DNA of 64,000 nucleotides from Shewanella hanedai (GCF_007197645.1 NZ_VKGK01000001.1:62001-126000); one strand, 5' to 3'; positions 11,711 through 21,308 are shown, numbered from the stretch's first letter. The notes: generated by a model not told the origin, from the sequence alone. A program made the numbers and translations.

Positions 11711-12067
11711 AGTTATATCCTTGTGTTTATCAGAGTTAAATTGTATTTCGCTAATTATTTTTATAATCAGTCTTATATTTGTGTGAACAATCTAATCCTT
11801 GTTGTTCACCTCTGGTTATACGATTCTAATCTCTTGGGATATTATTCTATTCAATTGCATTTTTATCTATCATTCGAGATAGATAACTATTTATGAATAT
11901 CTTGAATCAACAAATGTTTTACATCTGCTTTAAATTCCGACTAAAAATAACAATTTACGATAGATAAGTATTAGAATTTGATTGAAAGGTACCTAAACTC
12001 AATGGGATAGCAGTATAGATTAGTAATGGTTTTTAACATTAGATCTAAAGGGAACATAGGACTAACC
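11711..12067. promoter_or_regulatory. Divergent control region of deacetylase and TonB receptor genes
   Basis: Intergenic 357 bases. TATCTATC (11864-11871) and GATAGATA (11878-11885) form a perfect 8-bp inverted repeat with a 6-base spacer, and a third GATAGATA occurs at 11959-11966. Such spaced repeats between divergent genes suggest a shared operator, perhaps for the AraC-type regulator at 16390-17259; the factor is a guess. Confidence 0.45.
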
Positions 12068-14707
12068 ATGAAAGTTAATAATAATTTACAACAATTCAAA
12101 CGTTCGAGTTTGGCACTTTGTGTCGCAGGTGTCCTGATGGGGGCATCTACCCCTGTATTGGCTGAAGAGTCACAGGCGACGGATAACATTGAAGTTATTG
12201 AAGTTAAAGGTATGCGTCGTTCTTTAGAGCAATCCCTTAATACTAAGCGTTTTGCCAACTCTATTGTTGATGCTATTACGGCTGAAGATATTGGTAAGTT
12301 CCCCGATAAAAATGTCGGTGACGCGCTGCAACGTATCTCTGGTGTCACTGTTGACAGACAATACGGTGAAGTGAGTGGTGTGACGATCCGTGGCACCGCA
12401 CCTGAGCAGTCGCGTATTTTACTTAATGGTCAGTCGGTAGCGAATACTTCTTGGTACGATTTAGGTCCTGCAACTCGTACTTTCAATATGGAGCTATTGG
12501 GTGCAGAACAGATCTCATCGGTAGAAGTATACAAAACACCTGAAGCGAGCATCGAAGAGGGGGCTTTAGGTGGTACGGTTAATCTACAGACCCGTAAGCC
12601 TCTGGATTTAGACGCCAATACTTTTATGATATCGGCAGAGGTGGCACGCAGTTCACTGTATGAAGAAAATGATCCTGGTGGCGCTTTTCTAGGAAGCTGG
12701 AAAGATGAAGATGAACGCTTTGGTATCTTAGCGGCATATTCTCTTGAAAAGCTGACCAGTGGTCGTCAGGTGCTGGAATCTCTCAGTGGATATTACCCCT
12801 ACTTTGCCGAGAATGAAGCGACAGGTGAAGACGCGGCAGTGGGGGCTTGGGGCATAGGTTCACAGGCATTTAGAGCTGAGCGTGAGAGAACCAGTGCTCA
12901 GGTTACACTGCAGTTTATGCCTACAGATAACCTTGAGTTAACACTTGATTATTTCAACTTCGAATTCGATAACCCCCATGTAAACCATAACTTTTTGACC
13001 GTCAGTGCGCGTGGATCTGAAGCGACAAATGTGGTCAATAATGCTCAGGGTGGTACTGAATCAGCCACCATTCAACCTGCTTACGCTTCTATTATCTATA
13101 ACCCTGTAGTGCGTCATGCGGTAAACATGAAAGCCGATGTATTGAACCTAACGGGTAAATACACGGGTGACAGTTATACCTTAAGTGGTGTGGTGGGTCA
13201 GTCTACTTCAGAAGGCGGAACACAAGGCGGTTCCTCGTCATGGTGGATCCCAGCCACAGATGAAGGCGGGAAGATTGGTGATCCAGCGTTTCCTGATGGG
13301 CAAGGCAGTGTTGATGGTGGCTTTAGCTATGATGCAACAGGTCCATATCAAGTTGAGCTGACATCACTGGATGCAACCGATGCATCGCAGTTTAAGCATG
13401 CTCAAGAAGCTAACTATGAAACTTCAGTTCAGGAGCATGATATTGCTTATGCTCAGTTTGATGCTGTTTTTGAGTTAGATAACGACTATATCGACAATAT
13501 TGCTTCAGGCATTAAATACAATTCCAGTGATTTTTCTCGTCAAGCTTACAACCGTAACCCAAGTGAGATCTTAGGCTTTGTGCCTGACGGCAATCTGTCT
13601 AACTGGACTGGCGGCGTGCTTAATGATTTACACTCTCAATCTCCTGGTAACACACTTAACTCATATGCTTATTTAGATGAAAATAAGTGGTGGGATTTTA
13701 TTAGTGAAAAGTATCAAAATGGCGAGCTTGAAGAGGTCGTAAACCAAGGGAATACTTTTTCTGTCGATGAGAAAATGTTAGCCCTGTATGCACAGGTTGA
13801 TTTCTCCGGTGATGATTACCGCGGTAACTTTGGTGTTCGTTATGTGACTACTGAGCAAAAGTCGACAGGCTTTGCTGATGGTAAGGTATTCGAAGAAAGC
13901 ATCGATTACGATAACTGGCTGCCGAGTCTGAACATTGCGTATAACCTGACGGATGATCTAATTGTACGTGGTGCGGCATCTCAAGTGATGGCGCGTAACA
14001 ACTACAGTGATTTAAAACCAGGTTTGAATATTGCGGCTAATATCGGCAGCGCAAACGGTGGTAATCCAGATCTACAACCTTACAAGTCTAACCAAGCAGA
14101 CTTAGGTATCGAATGGTACTTCTCGTCTTCTTCTCTGCTCTCTTCTGCTATTTTTGTTAAAGAAATTGACAACGTTGTCTTTAATACAGAAAGCGTCGAA
14201 TTTGTTGAGAAATGTGGTCCAACAGAGGCGGATTGGAGTGAATGTCGAGTTACTCGTCCTCGCAATGGCGGCACCGGATCTGTACAGGGTATTGAGTTTC
14301 AACTACAGCACAGTTGGGATTCAGGATTTGGCGTCTTGAGTAACTACACCTATGTCGACAGTGAAACTACTCGTCCAGATGGTGAAAAAGAGATGGTTCC
14401 TGGTGTATCAGAGAACTCTTTCAATGGCTCCGTTTTCTTTGAGAATGACTATATCACCACACGTATTGCTTATAACTGGCGTACTGAGTGGGTTGGTGTT
14501 GGTGCCACTCAAGCAGTGTTGAACGATGCTTATAGTCAATGGGATGCGTCTATTACTTGGCATGCGATGGAGAACCTTAACTTGACCCTTGAAGGGGTTA
14601 ACCTGACCAATGAGGTTATTCAGTCACAAGATACCGAATTTGATTTGACTCAAAACACCATTGAGTTCGGTTCACGTTACTACTTGAGCGCAAGCTATCA
14701 GTTCTAA
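12068..14707 (+). CDS. TonB-dependent receptor, probably for chito-oligosaccharides
   Basis: Outer-membrane 22-strand barrel receptor, 879 residues from the ATG at 12068, which is preceded by AGG seven bases upstream; the frame is open 42 bases further up without a better site. Signal peptide ends near LAEES; the TonB-box-like IEVIEVKGMR follows. The plug has the signature of the large proteobacterial sugar-receptor subfamily (SIVDAITAEDIGKFPDKNVG, DALQRISGVTVDR). The protein ends in YLSASYQF with a terminal phenylalanine as needed for barrel assembly. Next to the chitin deacetylase, GH20 and GlcNAc genes it most likely imports chitin oligomers; substrate is inferred. A terminator separates it from the halogenase-like gene, which is nevertheless its usual partner in related genomes. 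Confidence 0.9.
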   Translation: MKVNNNLQQFKRSSLALCVAGVLMGASTPVLAEESQATDNIEVIEVKGMRRSLEQSLNTKRFANSIVDAITAEDIGKFPDKNVGDALQRISGVTVDRQYGEVSGVTIRGTAPEQSRILLNGQSVANTSWYDLGPATRTFNMELLGAEQISSVEVYKTPEASIEEGALGGTVNLQTRKPLDLDANTFMISAEVARSSLYEENDPGGAFLGSWKDEDERFGILAAYSLEKLTSGRQVLESLSGYYPYFAENEATGEDAAVGAWGIGSQAFRAERERTSAQVTLQFMPTDNLELTLDYFNFEFDNPHVNHNFLTVSARGSEATNVVNNAQGGTESATIQPAYASIIYNPVVRHAVNMKADVLNLTGKYTGDSYTLSGVVGQSTSEGGTQGGSSSWWIPATDEGGKIGDPAFPDGQGSVDGGFSYDATGPYQVELTSLDATDASQFKHAQEANYETSVQEHDIAYAQFDAVFELDNDYIDNIASGIKYNSSDFSRQAYNRNPSEILGFVPDGNLSNWTGGVLNDLHSQSPGNTLNSYAYLDENKWWDFISEKYQNGELEEVVNQGNTFSVDEKMLALYAQVDFSGDDYRGNFGVRYVTTEQKSTGFADGKVFEESIDYDNWLPSLNIAYNLTDDLIVRGAASQVMARNNYSDLKPGLNIAANIGSANGGNPDLQPYKSNQADLGIEWYFSSSSLLSSAIFVKEIDNVVFNTESVEFVEKCGPTEADWSECRVTRPRNGGTGSVQGIEFQLQHSWDSGFGVLSNYTYVDSETTRPDGEKEMVPGVSENSFNGSVFFENDYITTRIAYNWRTEWVGVGATQAVLNDAYSQWDASITWHAMENLNLTLEGVNLTNEVIQSQDTEFDLTQNTIEFGSRYYLSASYQF

Positions 14708-14721
14708 GAGCTTGTCGTATT

Positions 14722-14756
14722 AAAAAAAGGAAAGTCTGTTTACAGGCTTTCCTTTT
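14722..14756 (+). terminator. Terminator after the TonB receptor
   Basis: AAAGGAAAG (14726-14734) pairs with CTTTCCTTT (14747-14755); the run of A before and T after makes it usable in both directions. Transcription of the next gene may depend on read-through. Confidence 0.75.
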
Positions 14757-14774
14757 GTTCGTTAAGGGGATTGG

Positions 14775-16250
14775 ATGAAAAAAATTAACCGAATCGTCAT
14801 CGTGGGTGGTGGTACTTCTGGCTGGATGGCGGCAGCAGCACTGAGTAACAAGCTAAGTGTGGATCAGTTTGAAATCACATTGATTGAATCTAGTCGGATT
14901 GGCACCATAGGAGTTGGTGAAGGTTCAACGCCATACCTTAAACACTTTATGCACTCGCTGGGTTTTCAGGAGTCTGACTGGATGTCGAGATGCGATGCCA
15001 GTTATAAGAACGGTATCTACTTCGATAATTGGAACGGGGATAAAAACCGCTATTTTCATCCTTTCTATTTCTCTTTGGACGTTAAACCGGCTGAGGTCTT
15101 CTTTAATTGTGCCAATGCGCGTAGACGTGGTATTGGGCCACATATTAATGGCGATAATTTCTTTATTTCAGGCCATTTAGCCCAACAGCATCTCTCTCCA
15201 ATAGCTGATAAAACACTGCCAGCTCAGGCCGAGTATGGCTATCATTTTGATGCAGCAAAGCTTGCTGGAGTGCTCAGTGATCTATCCTGCTCTCGTGGGG
15301 TTAAGCATATTAGTGCGGATGTGATTGATGTTAATCAGGATGATGGCGGCGATGTCATCTCTTTAGTATTAGATGATGGCGGTGAGATTCAGGGAGACCA
15401 TTTTATCGATGCCAGTGGTTTTAATGCCCTGTTGATCGGTAAGACATTGCAGGTTCCTTTTGAGCCATTTGGTGATGAGTTACTTAACGATGCGGCAGTG
15501 ACGGTGAGCACACCAAGAGAGACGAGAGAAAAACTGGCGACTTACACGCAGTCTAAAGCGATGTCAGCTGGGTGGATGTGGAGGATCCCATTAACTTCAC
15601 GTACCGGTAATGGCTATGTCTACAGCAGTCAATATCTCTCTAAAGAACAAGCTGAGGACGAGTTAGCAGCAGAACTGAATCTTGATGCTAGTACCGTCAA
15701 TTTCAGACACATTAACATGAAGGTTGGCATGCGCAGTAAGCCTTGGAGCCGGAATGTGGTGGCAATTGGCTTGTCACACGGATTTATCGAACCGTTAGAG
15801 GCGACGGCCTTGATGATTACCCAGTGGAGCATTGAGTATTTCATTCAACTGTTAATGGAGGTAGAAACGCCAAACGAGCAGTGTAGAGATAAGTTCAACA
15901 CTGAAATGACTCGATTAATGTTAGGGGTGAAAGAGTATGTTCATGGTCATTATGTCACGAGTAAGCGACGGGATAGTGATTACTGGCGCAAGGCAACCTC
16001 GGAGGAAAGTATCTCACTGCGTTTATCTGCTCTGTTAGCTAAATGGAAAAGTGGCGAAGATTTTGATGAGTTTCTGCATTGTAATGAGAGAGACATGGCG
16101 TATTTTAGGCCATCTTGGTATGCCTTATTAGCTGGCATGGATTATCGAGATGAGTCATTGGTTATGGTGCATCAAATGTTAGATCCAAACTTGATCGAAC
16201 AGGCACAAGGTTATAGTAAAACGGTGGCTGAAAAGTATTTCAATGAATAA
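14775..16250 (+). CDS. Tryptophan-halogenase-like FAD-dependent protein
   Basis: 491-residue flavoprotein of the tryptophan halogenase family (PF04820). Seen: the N-terminal FAD motif IVGGGTSGWMAAAAL (8-22), a lysine in the segment STPYLKHF at the place of the catalytic lysine of flavin halogenases, the WMWRIP signature (WxWxIP), and the later VAIGLSHGFIEPLEA motif. True halogenases carry all these, but the many copies next to TonB sugar receptors in marine bacteria have no proven halogenation activity; the natural role is unknown. AGGGG precedes the ATG. Starts 67 bases after the receptor stop, with a hairpin between them. Confidence 0.85.
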   Translation: MKKINRIVIVGGGTSGWMAAAALSNKLSVDQFEITLIESSRIGTIGVGEGSTPYLKHFMHSLGFQESDWMSRCDASYKNGIYFDNWNGDKNRYFHPFYFSLDVKPAEVFFNCANARRRGIGPHINGDNFFISGHLAQQHLSPIADKTLPAQAEYGYHFDAAKLAGVLSDLSCSRGVKHISADVIDVNQDDGGDVISLVLDDGGEIQGDHFIDASGFNALLIGKTLQVPFEPFGDELLNDAAVTVSTPRETREKLATYTQSKAMSAGWMWRIPLTSRTGNGYVYSSQYLSKEQAEDELAAELNLDASTVNFRHINMKVGMRSKPWSRNVVAIGLSHGFIEPLEATALMITQWSIEYFIQLLMEVETPNEQCRDKFNTEMTRLMLGVKEYVHGHYVTSKRRDSDYWRKATSEESISLRLSALLAKWKSGEDFDEFLHCNERDMAYFRPSWYALLAGMDYRDESLVMVHQMLDPNLIEQAQGYSKTVAEKYFNE

Positions 16251-16389
16251 GTTAATCTTTGTTTTATAAGCGTTAAATGTATATAAATATATCAAAAGGA
16301 TATATGAGAAATAGGTCTAATACACTTTGATCATAAGCCAGATAGACTCTAATGGAATTTCGCAGTAATAAATAAACGGACTTATTTAA

Positions 16390-17259
16390 ATGAAACCTAT
16401 GTGCGAGAAAGTGATCCCCTCGAGTAACAGCTCATGGCGCTTTGTTAAGTACCAACGGCCAAACATAGATTTTAGTTGGCATTACCATCCTGAATACGAA
16501 ATCTGTTTGACCTTAAATAGCAAAGGACTGAGGTATATTGGCGATCATATTGAGGAGTATTCTAAGCCTGATCTGGTCTTTGTCGGCCCGTATATGCCCC
16601 ACACTTGGCATTCTGCTATCAATGAAGATGAATCGTCGCAAGTGGTCTATGTTGCTCAGATCCCAAAAGCCTGGCTCGATGAATTGGTTACTGAACATCC
16701 GGAGATGCAGGGTGTAGAAGATATGTTACAGCGATCTTCAAGGGGGATCCTTTACAGTTCAGAGTGTACGAAAAAAGCCATTGTTCTGTTTCAGCAGATG
16801 GAGATCGCCGATCCTTTTAGTCGCTATATTTTGTTGATGAACTTGCTGAATGTCATGCTTCAAGATCAACTGTCTATTCTGCTATCTAGTCGCTTTTTTA
16901 CTTATAGTGATAAAACGGACTCAGGGGTAGACAAGCTAGATAGGGTGATTGAGTTCATCTATGGCAATTTTGACCGATCACTTTATGCCGATGAGTTAGC
17001 GGCTATTGCGCATATGAGCACCAACCATTTTCACCGTTTCTTTAAGAAACGTACTGAACGCACGTTGACAGTATTTATTAATCAACTAAGAGTAGGCAAA
17101 GCCTGTAAGTTACTCATTAACTCTAACCATCCTATTTCGGTTATCAGCGATCAATGTGGCTTCAATAATATCTCAAATTTTAACCGTCAGTTCCTCTCAA
17201 TTAAAGGCAGCACACCAAGCGGTTTTAGAAAAAGCATCAGATTAAAGCATGCGCAGTAA
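16390..17259 (+). CDS. AraC-family transcriptional regulator (cupin sensor)
   Basis: 289 residues. N-terminal cupin-like sensor domain (about 20-110; FSWHYHPEYEI, MPHTWHS) that in this family binds a small ligand, then the AraC double helix-turn-helix (about 185-285; ADELAAIAHMSTNHFHRFFKK and ISDQCGFNNISNFNRQF). Same strand and directly after the halogenase-like gene, and within the chitin/GlcNAc locus, so it is the likely local activator of the receptor and perhaps of the deacetylase and MFS operons. No LacI-type NagR gene is in the window. Confidence 0.88.
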   Translation: MKPMCEKVIPSSNSSWRFVKYQRPNIDFSWHYHPEYEICLTLNSKGLRYIGDHIEEYSKPDLVFVGPYMPHTWHSAINEDESSQVVYVAQIPKAWLDELVTEHPEMQGVEDMLQRSSRGILYSSECTKKAIVLFQQMEIADPFSRYILLMNLLNVMLQDQLSILLSSRFFTYSDKTDSGVDKLDRVIEFIYGNFDRSLYADELAAIAHMSTNHFHRFFKKRTERTLTVFINQLRVGKACKLLINSNHPISVISDQCGFNNISNFNRQFLSIKGSTPSGFRKSIRLKHAQ

Positions 17260-17280
17260 TCCACCTTCCAAACATGAACA

Positions 17281-17301
17281 AGACAAGCCCTAGGCTTGTC
17301 T
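17281..17301. terminator. Hairpin between convergent genes
   Basis: AGACAAGCC (17281-17289) and GGCTTGTCT (17293-17301) form a 9-bp stem with a 3-base loop, placed between the AraC gene and the convergent fusion gene. The tail is AT-rich but lacks a true T-run, so termination is probable rather than certain. Confidence 0.6.
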
Positions 17302-17325
17302 ATTAATTACATGAGGCTGTCTGTA

Positions 17326-19641
17326 TTAACTGCTTAATGCATAGCCGCCTTTGAGGTGAGCCACGTTGGCAAATCCAAGGCGGTGCATCGCTTGGGCTGC
17401 AACCATAGAGCGGCTGCCACTTCGGCAAACAAGTACCCATTCAGATTCTTTATCACTTTGATGCTCTTGAATAAATTGCACTAAGCGTGTCATCGGAATA
17501 TTGATCCCAGTATTGAGGACATTATCGATATCACTTGGCTCGCTGGTGGTGTCTAAATTATGTTGCAGGGCATACTCATGAGGTTCGCGAATATCGAGAA
17601 TTTTCACGTTTGTAGATGTCGACAGTCGCAGCTTGAGTCCTGCGCTGTTGTATTCCTTAATTTGGGCTTTATCACAGTCGGTGTTATAAGCACCACATAG
17701 AATTTCGCTGCCCACTTCATCATTCAAGTTCGCGTCTAAATCGGCTTTTCTCGCTGCAAATTGTGATTCGCTGAGCACACCAGATAGTACGGCTTGTAAC
17801 AGAGGATTACGTATCACTTCGGCGGACAAGCTGGTAGTAAATTCATTATTGTAGTCGTGACTGGCGCATATTAGTGTCTGTTGTCCTATGAGGCGGTTTA
17901 TCTGTTTCAGGCTGTGGTACATCAGAAAAGCGCTGCTGGTGGCGAAATTAGTTCTTCCTAGTGTGCCCATTAGAACCGTATCGCCACAGAAAGCATAGCG
18001 TGTATGGGTGGTGAGTTTGTGGGGATCTGAGGTCAGCAATAAGCTGATACTGTCATCGGTATGTCCCGGAGTGGGGAGCTTTATTAAGGTCAGTTCCCCG
18101 AGTGCCAGTGAATGATATGTTTCATCGGCGAGGGTCAGAATATCTGTTTCAGTAGGCCAGCCTAACTCATCTGTTTTCTGAGTCGCGAGGTATTTTTGTG
18201 CTAATCCGACACGCCCAGAAATATGATCGGCATGGCCATGGGTATCTAAAATCGCAATAGGGGTGAGCTGTTGGCATTGGAGCAAAGTATCGATACGCTT
18301 CTCAAGCTCAGGAAGAGGATCAATGACTAGGGCTTGCTTGCTCTTTAGATCGGCATAGATCCAAGTGCAGCTAGAACCGGATCTCAATTGAACTAATCCA
18401 TCTAAAGGGGCTCTATCTTGCAGAACTTGAGAGTCATCTAACATTAGGCAGCTATTGGTCAATGCCTTTGCTGCTGAGCGGATCCTCAAGCAAGCTGTAT
18501 CAATTTCAGCTTGGGTCATCGCAGGTCCAAATGAGAGGCGAATCGCGGATTCACTTTGCCATGCGGGCAGACCCATAGCATCGAGTACAAAGCTTCGTGT
18601 CACCTTGGAACTACAGGCGGAACCTGAGCTAACACGGATATTGGCCGCATCAAACAGATCCATCAACTCTTTGCTGCTAAAGCCTGGGACGGCGAAGTTG
18701 AGTGTGGTGGGGACACTATTTTTAAACTTGTGATTAAATACAATATCGGGAAATGCTTGTGACAGACTATGACTCAATTGACGACGGTAATCTGTGAGGG
18801 TGTCTACATCGTAAAAACTGCTGTTATCTTTGTCGAGCAGCATCTCAAATATCACATTCAGCGCTGCTAAACCGGGGAGGTTCTCAGTGCCCGAACGCAG
18901 TCCGCTCTCTTGCCCGCCACCCGCAATAAAGGGGGTAAATGGTGCACTATCACGTATGTAAATAAAGCCAATTCCCTTCGGGGCATAGAGCTTATGGCCG
19001 CTAAATGGGGCGTAGTCTATGCTGGTTGTGGCTAAGTTTATTGGGCGCTTACCCAGAGCTTGTACGCAGTCAACTAACCAAAAAACCTCTTTGTTCTGCT
19101 CGCGTATACAGTGCTCAAGCTGTTGTAGATCTTGATACACACCGGTTTCATTATTAACGGCCATGGTGCATATCATTAAGGCGTTACCCACCTCATTTTT
19201 GATAAACTCGAGATCCAATTCACCAGTATGATCGACTGGAATGGACTTGATCTCAGCGTGGATCCCTAAGATCTCATTCCAATGGGCCAGCGAGTTTGGT
19301 ACGGCTTTATGTTCAGTTGCCCCGTATAAGAGAGTGTATTTTTTACCTGCTTGAATCTGAGTTTTCGCCTTAATAAGACCCGATATGATACCGGTTTGAA
19401 TCCCCTCTGTAGCGCCACTGGTGAAGATGAGTTTGCCACTACCAGTGCCTAATAATGTCTTCGCACGCAGACGAGTCTGCTCCATTAAGTTTTTTGCTTT
19501 AAGGCCGGTAATATGACTACTGCTTGGATTGCCGAAGAGATCTTGCATGGCATCCATAGCCGCTTGGGCAGCCTGCGGAAGTACAGGTGTGGTGGCGTTC
19601 GCATCAAGATATATCTGACTTAAGTTAGCTGTTTGGCTCAT
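17326..19641 (-). CDS. Cysteine desulfurase - metallo-beta-lactamase - rhodanese triple fusion
   Basis: 771 residues holding three enzymes that are usually separate. Residues 1-395: PLP-dependent class V aminotransferase like NifS/IscS, with the cofactor lysine K217 in SGHK and the persulfide cysteine C343 in SSGSACSSK. Residues about 415-640: metallo-beta-lactamase fold of the glyoxalase II/persulfide dioxygenase type with HGHADH (468-473), PTPGHTDDS and ASHDYN. Residues about 660-771: rhodanese domain with active cysteine C739 in CRSGSRS. No membrane segment or signal peptide, so cytoplasmic. A plausible reaction path is cysteine to alanine plus enzyme persulfide, transfer to the rhodanese cysteine, and oxidation or hydrolysis by the metal domain. 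Single gene; a CRP-like site lies upstream. Confidence 0.9.
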   Translation of the reverse strand: MSQTANLSQIYLDANATTPVLPQAAQAAMDAMQDLFGNPSSSHITGLKAKNLMEQTRLRAKTLLGTGSGKLIFTSGATEGIQTGIISGLIKAKTQIQAGKKYTLLYGATEHKAVPNSLAHWNEILGIHAEIKSIPVDHTGELDLEFIKNEVGNALMICTMAVNNETGVYQDLQQLEHCIREQNKEVFWLVDCVQALGKRPINLATTSIDYAPFSGHKLYAPKGIGFIYIRDSAPFTPFIAGGGQESGLRSGTENLPGLAALNVIFEMLLDKDNSSFYDVDTLTDYRRQLSHSLSQAFPDIVFNHKFKNSVPTTLNFAVPGFSSKELMDLFDAANIRVSSGSACSSKVTRSFVLDAMGLPAWQSESAIRLSFGPAMTQAEIDTACLRIRSAAKALTNSCLMLDDSQVLQDRAPLDGLVQLRSGSSCTWIYADLKSKQALVIDPLPELEKRIDTLLQCQQLTPIAILDTHGHADHISGRVGLAQKYLATQKTDELGWPTETDILTLADETYHSLALGELTLIKLPTPGHTDDSISLLLTSDPHKLTTHTRYAFCGDTVLMGTLGRTNFATSSAFLMYHSLKQINRLIGQQTLICASHDYNNEFTTSLSAEVIRNPLLQAVLSGVLSESQFAARKADLDANLNDEVGSEILCGAYNTDCDKAQIKEYNSAGLKLRLSTSTNVKILDIREPHEYALQHNLDTTSEPSDIDNVLNTGINIPMTRLVQFIQEHQSDKESEWVLVCRSGSRSMVAAQAMHRLGFANVAHLKGGYALSS

Positions 19642-19725
19642 AGGGGACTCATATTATTATCATTAGCCCTTATATATCTTAAGGGAATAAGTAATTACTT
19701 TGAGTTATATTAACAGCTCTAAATG

Positions 19726-19741
19726 AATGATCAAGATCACA
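19726..19741 (-). promoter_or_regulatory. CRP-like site upstream of the fusion gene
   Basis: AATGATCAAGATCACA matches 13 of 16 bases of the core CRP consensus TGTGATCTAGATCACA, about 85 bases before the start codon. The right half-site is perfect, the left is weak. Confidence 0.35.
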
Positions 19742-19746
19742 TTCGA

Positions 19747-19773
19747 CGACAACACTACCAAGGCGTGTTGTCG
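19747..19773. repeat. Inverted repeat upstream of the fusion gene
   Basis: CGACAACAC (19747-19755) and GTGTTGTCG (19765-19773) form a 9-bp stem with a 9-base loop, next to the CRP-like site and just outside the MITE. There is no T-run; it could be an operator or a leader hairpin. Confidence 0.45.
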
Positions 19774-19791
19774 TGATGATGAGGAGTAGTA

Positions 19792-20220
19792 ATACCAATC
19801 AGTATAAAGATTTGATCGCTCAGCGAGAGTTTAGCGGTCCTGAGGCAAGGTCATTAATTGCTCCTCGGCTCTAGCATCCTGCTTCGCCCTACCTCCTATA
19901 TCCATATAGTCGTGCATTAATGACATTCACCACATCTAACCTCCAGGGATGGAGGAAATGTCTTAAGTATGTCGGGAACATACTAGACCATGTGGCTTGC
20001 AACGAGTGAAGAGCATAGTGAAACTAGGGTTAAGCTCCCTTTTGTTTCTTAAGAGTCACAGGATCAGAACCGCTAAAACTCGCCTGTAAGGAGTGTTTTT
20101 GGCTGCCTACTTCTGCGTTGAATGAACTCATAAGGGAACAACCATTATGTCATCCATTCGCCTTGAATTAGTTTGCCAAAAGACACTCTGAGTAGATCAA
20201 CTTCTTATACTGATTGGTAT
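19792..20220. mobile_element. MITE family 1, long copy with internal insert
   Basis: 429-bp non-coding element bounded by ATACCAATCAGTATAA and its exact complement TTATACTGATTGGTAT (16-bp terminal inverted repeats). It shares its outer parts with the 266-bp copy at 49856-50121 but carries about 165 extra bases between GAGGCAAGG and AACGAGTGAAGAGCATAG. The insert contains motifs (TTAATTGCTCCT, CATTAATGACATTC) that also occur inside the family-2 element at 57906-58221. No transposase, so it would move only in trans. It fills most of the 614-base gap between the fusion gene and the M48 peptidase gene. Confidence 0.8.
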
Positions 20221-20255
20221 AAGTAGGGGCATAGGAATAACTATGCCCGCTAAGT

Positions 20256-21299
20256 TTAATGAGCAGTTGGTTGAGGGGGCGGTTGGTAATGTCTCAAGGT
20301 TTCGATTCTGTCATCCAGTGCTGGATGAGTACTGGCCCAGCCGGGAAGATCGACGGGTTGCTGTTTATGTAATTTTTCAAATAGAGTCGCCAATGGCTCT
20401 GTACTCTGATGCCATGAATAGAGTTGCTGTGCGGCAAAATCATCGGCTTCACTTTCATGTATTCTTGAGTAGGTTAAGCCACCACCAATGACGGCGATAC
20501 TGGTAAGGGTGTCGGATATACCACTACTGTCGCCCACGACCATTGCTGCGGTAATAGAGAGTATGGCTGTCTGCACTAGGTTGGTCATCACATGCTCTTT
20601 GTGAACATGTCCTAGTTCGTGGAGTATGACGCCCTCTAGTTGGAGTTTCTCGTTTGCTAGCTTTACCATCGCATCGGTTAATACAACCGTTCCGTCAGCT
20701 AGTGCAAAAGCATTCGCGCCATCGCTAGCGAATCTAAGTGTCATTTTTGGGGGATGTGTGAACTCGACTCCTTGCTCTTTGAGTTTGTTGATTAGATCGT
20801 CAAACCTCAATTGCAATTTATCTTGCTCCTTTTGTTCTAGTTTGGATGCCTCAAAACCCATCTCATCGAGCATAGTGAGCCCTTGTTCACCTAACTCCCT
20901 AGAGAGTTCAACAGGAAGGTGACTGGCAACCCATTTAGCGGCTTTAGGGACAGCGTAAACATAGAGTCCATATGCGGTAAGCGCGGTGACCACAGTGGCA
21001 AGGCAGATGAGTAGCAGATTACGTTCAAGCCTGACTAAAAGTGGCGTTTTACTGTGTCGATTTATCCAAGTATTGAGTTTATTACCATCACTACTGATAA
21101 AGACCCAACCACTTGCGAAGGTCATATTTCTTGGCATAGAGCCAAGAGCATCCGACAGGGTAACTGCATCTAGCTGGCATTGATATTGGTGTGCTTCACT
21201 TTTAAGAATAATAAAGCCATTGCTGCCGAGTGTTAGCTCAGCAGCGTGTTTTGTTGAATTTTGGGGCGCTATTAGGTGCCCCTTTACAGTTTCGGTCAT
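20256..21299 (-). CDS. M48-family membrane metalloprotease
   Basis: 347-residue zinc peptidase of the HtpX/Ste24 type. An N-terminal soluble part (1-90), one transmembrane helix (about 93-117) and the protease domain follow. HELGH (227-231) gives two zinc ligands and ESEAD (282-286) the third. Inverted-repeat-like hydrophobic stretch near 245-275 may be a second membrane segment. It is the downstream gene of a pair with the YjgN-like protein (9 bases apart), an arrangement that suggests a joint membrane-quality or envelope role. Substrate unknown. Confidence 0.88.
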   Translation of the reverse strand: MTETVKGHLIAPQNSTKHAAELTLGSNGFIILKSEAHQYQCQLDAVTLSDALGSMPRNMTFASGWVFISSDGNKLNTWINRHSKTPLLVRLERNLLLICLATVVTALTAYGLYVYAVPKAAKWVASHLPVELSRELGEQGLTMLDEMGFEASKLEQKEQDKLQLRFDDLINKLKEQGVEFTHPPKMTLRFASDGANAFALADGTVVLTDAMVKLANEKLQLEGVILHELGHVHKEHVMTNLVQTAILSITAAMVVGDSSGISDTLTSIAVIGGGLTYSRIHESEADDFAAQQLYSWHQSTEPLATLFEKLHKQQPVDLPGWASTHPALDDRIETLRHYQPPPQPTAH

Positions 21300-21308
21300 C
21301 GTGGGAAG

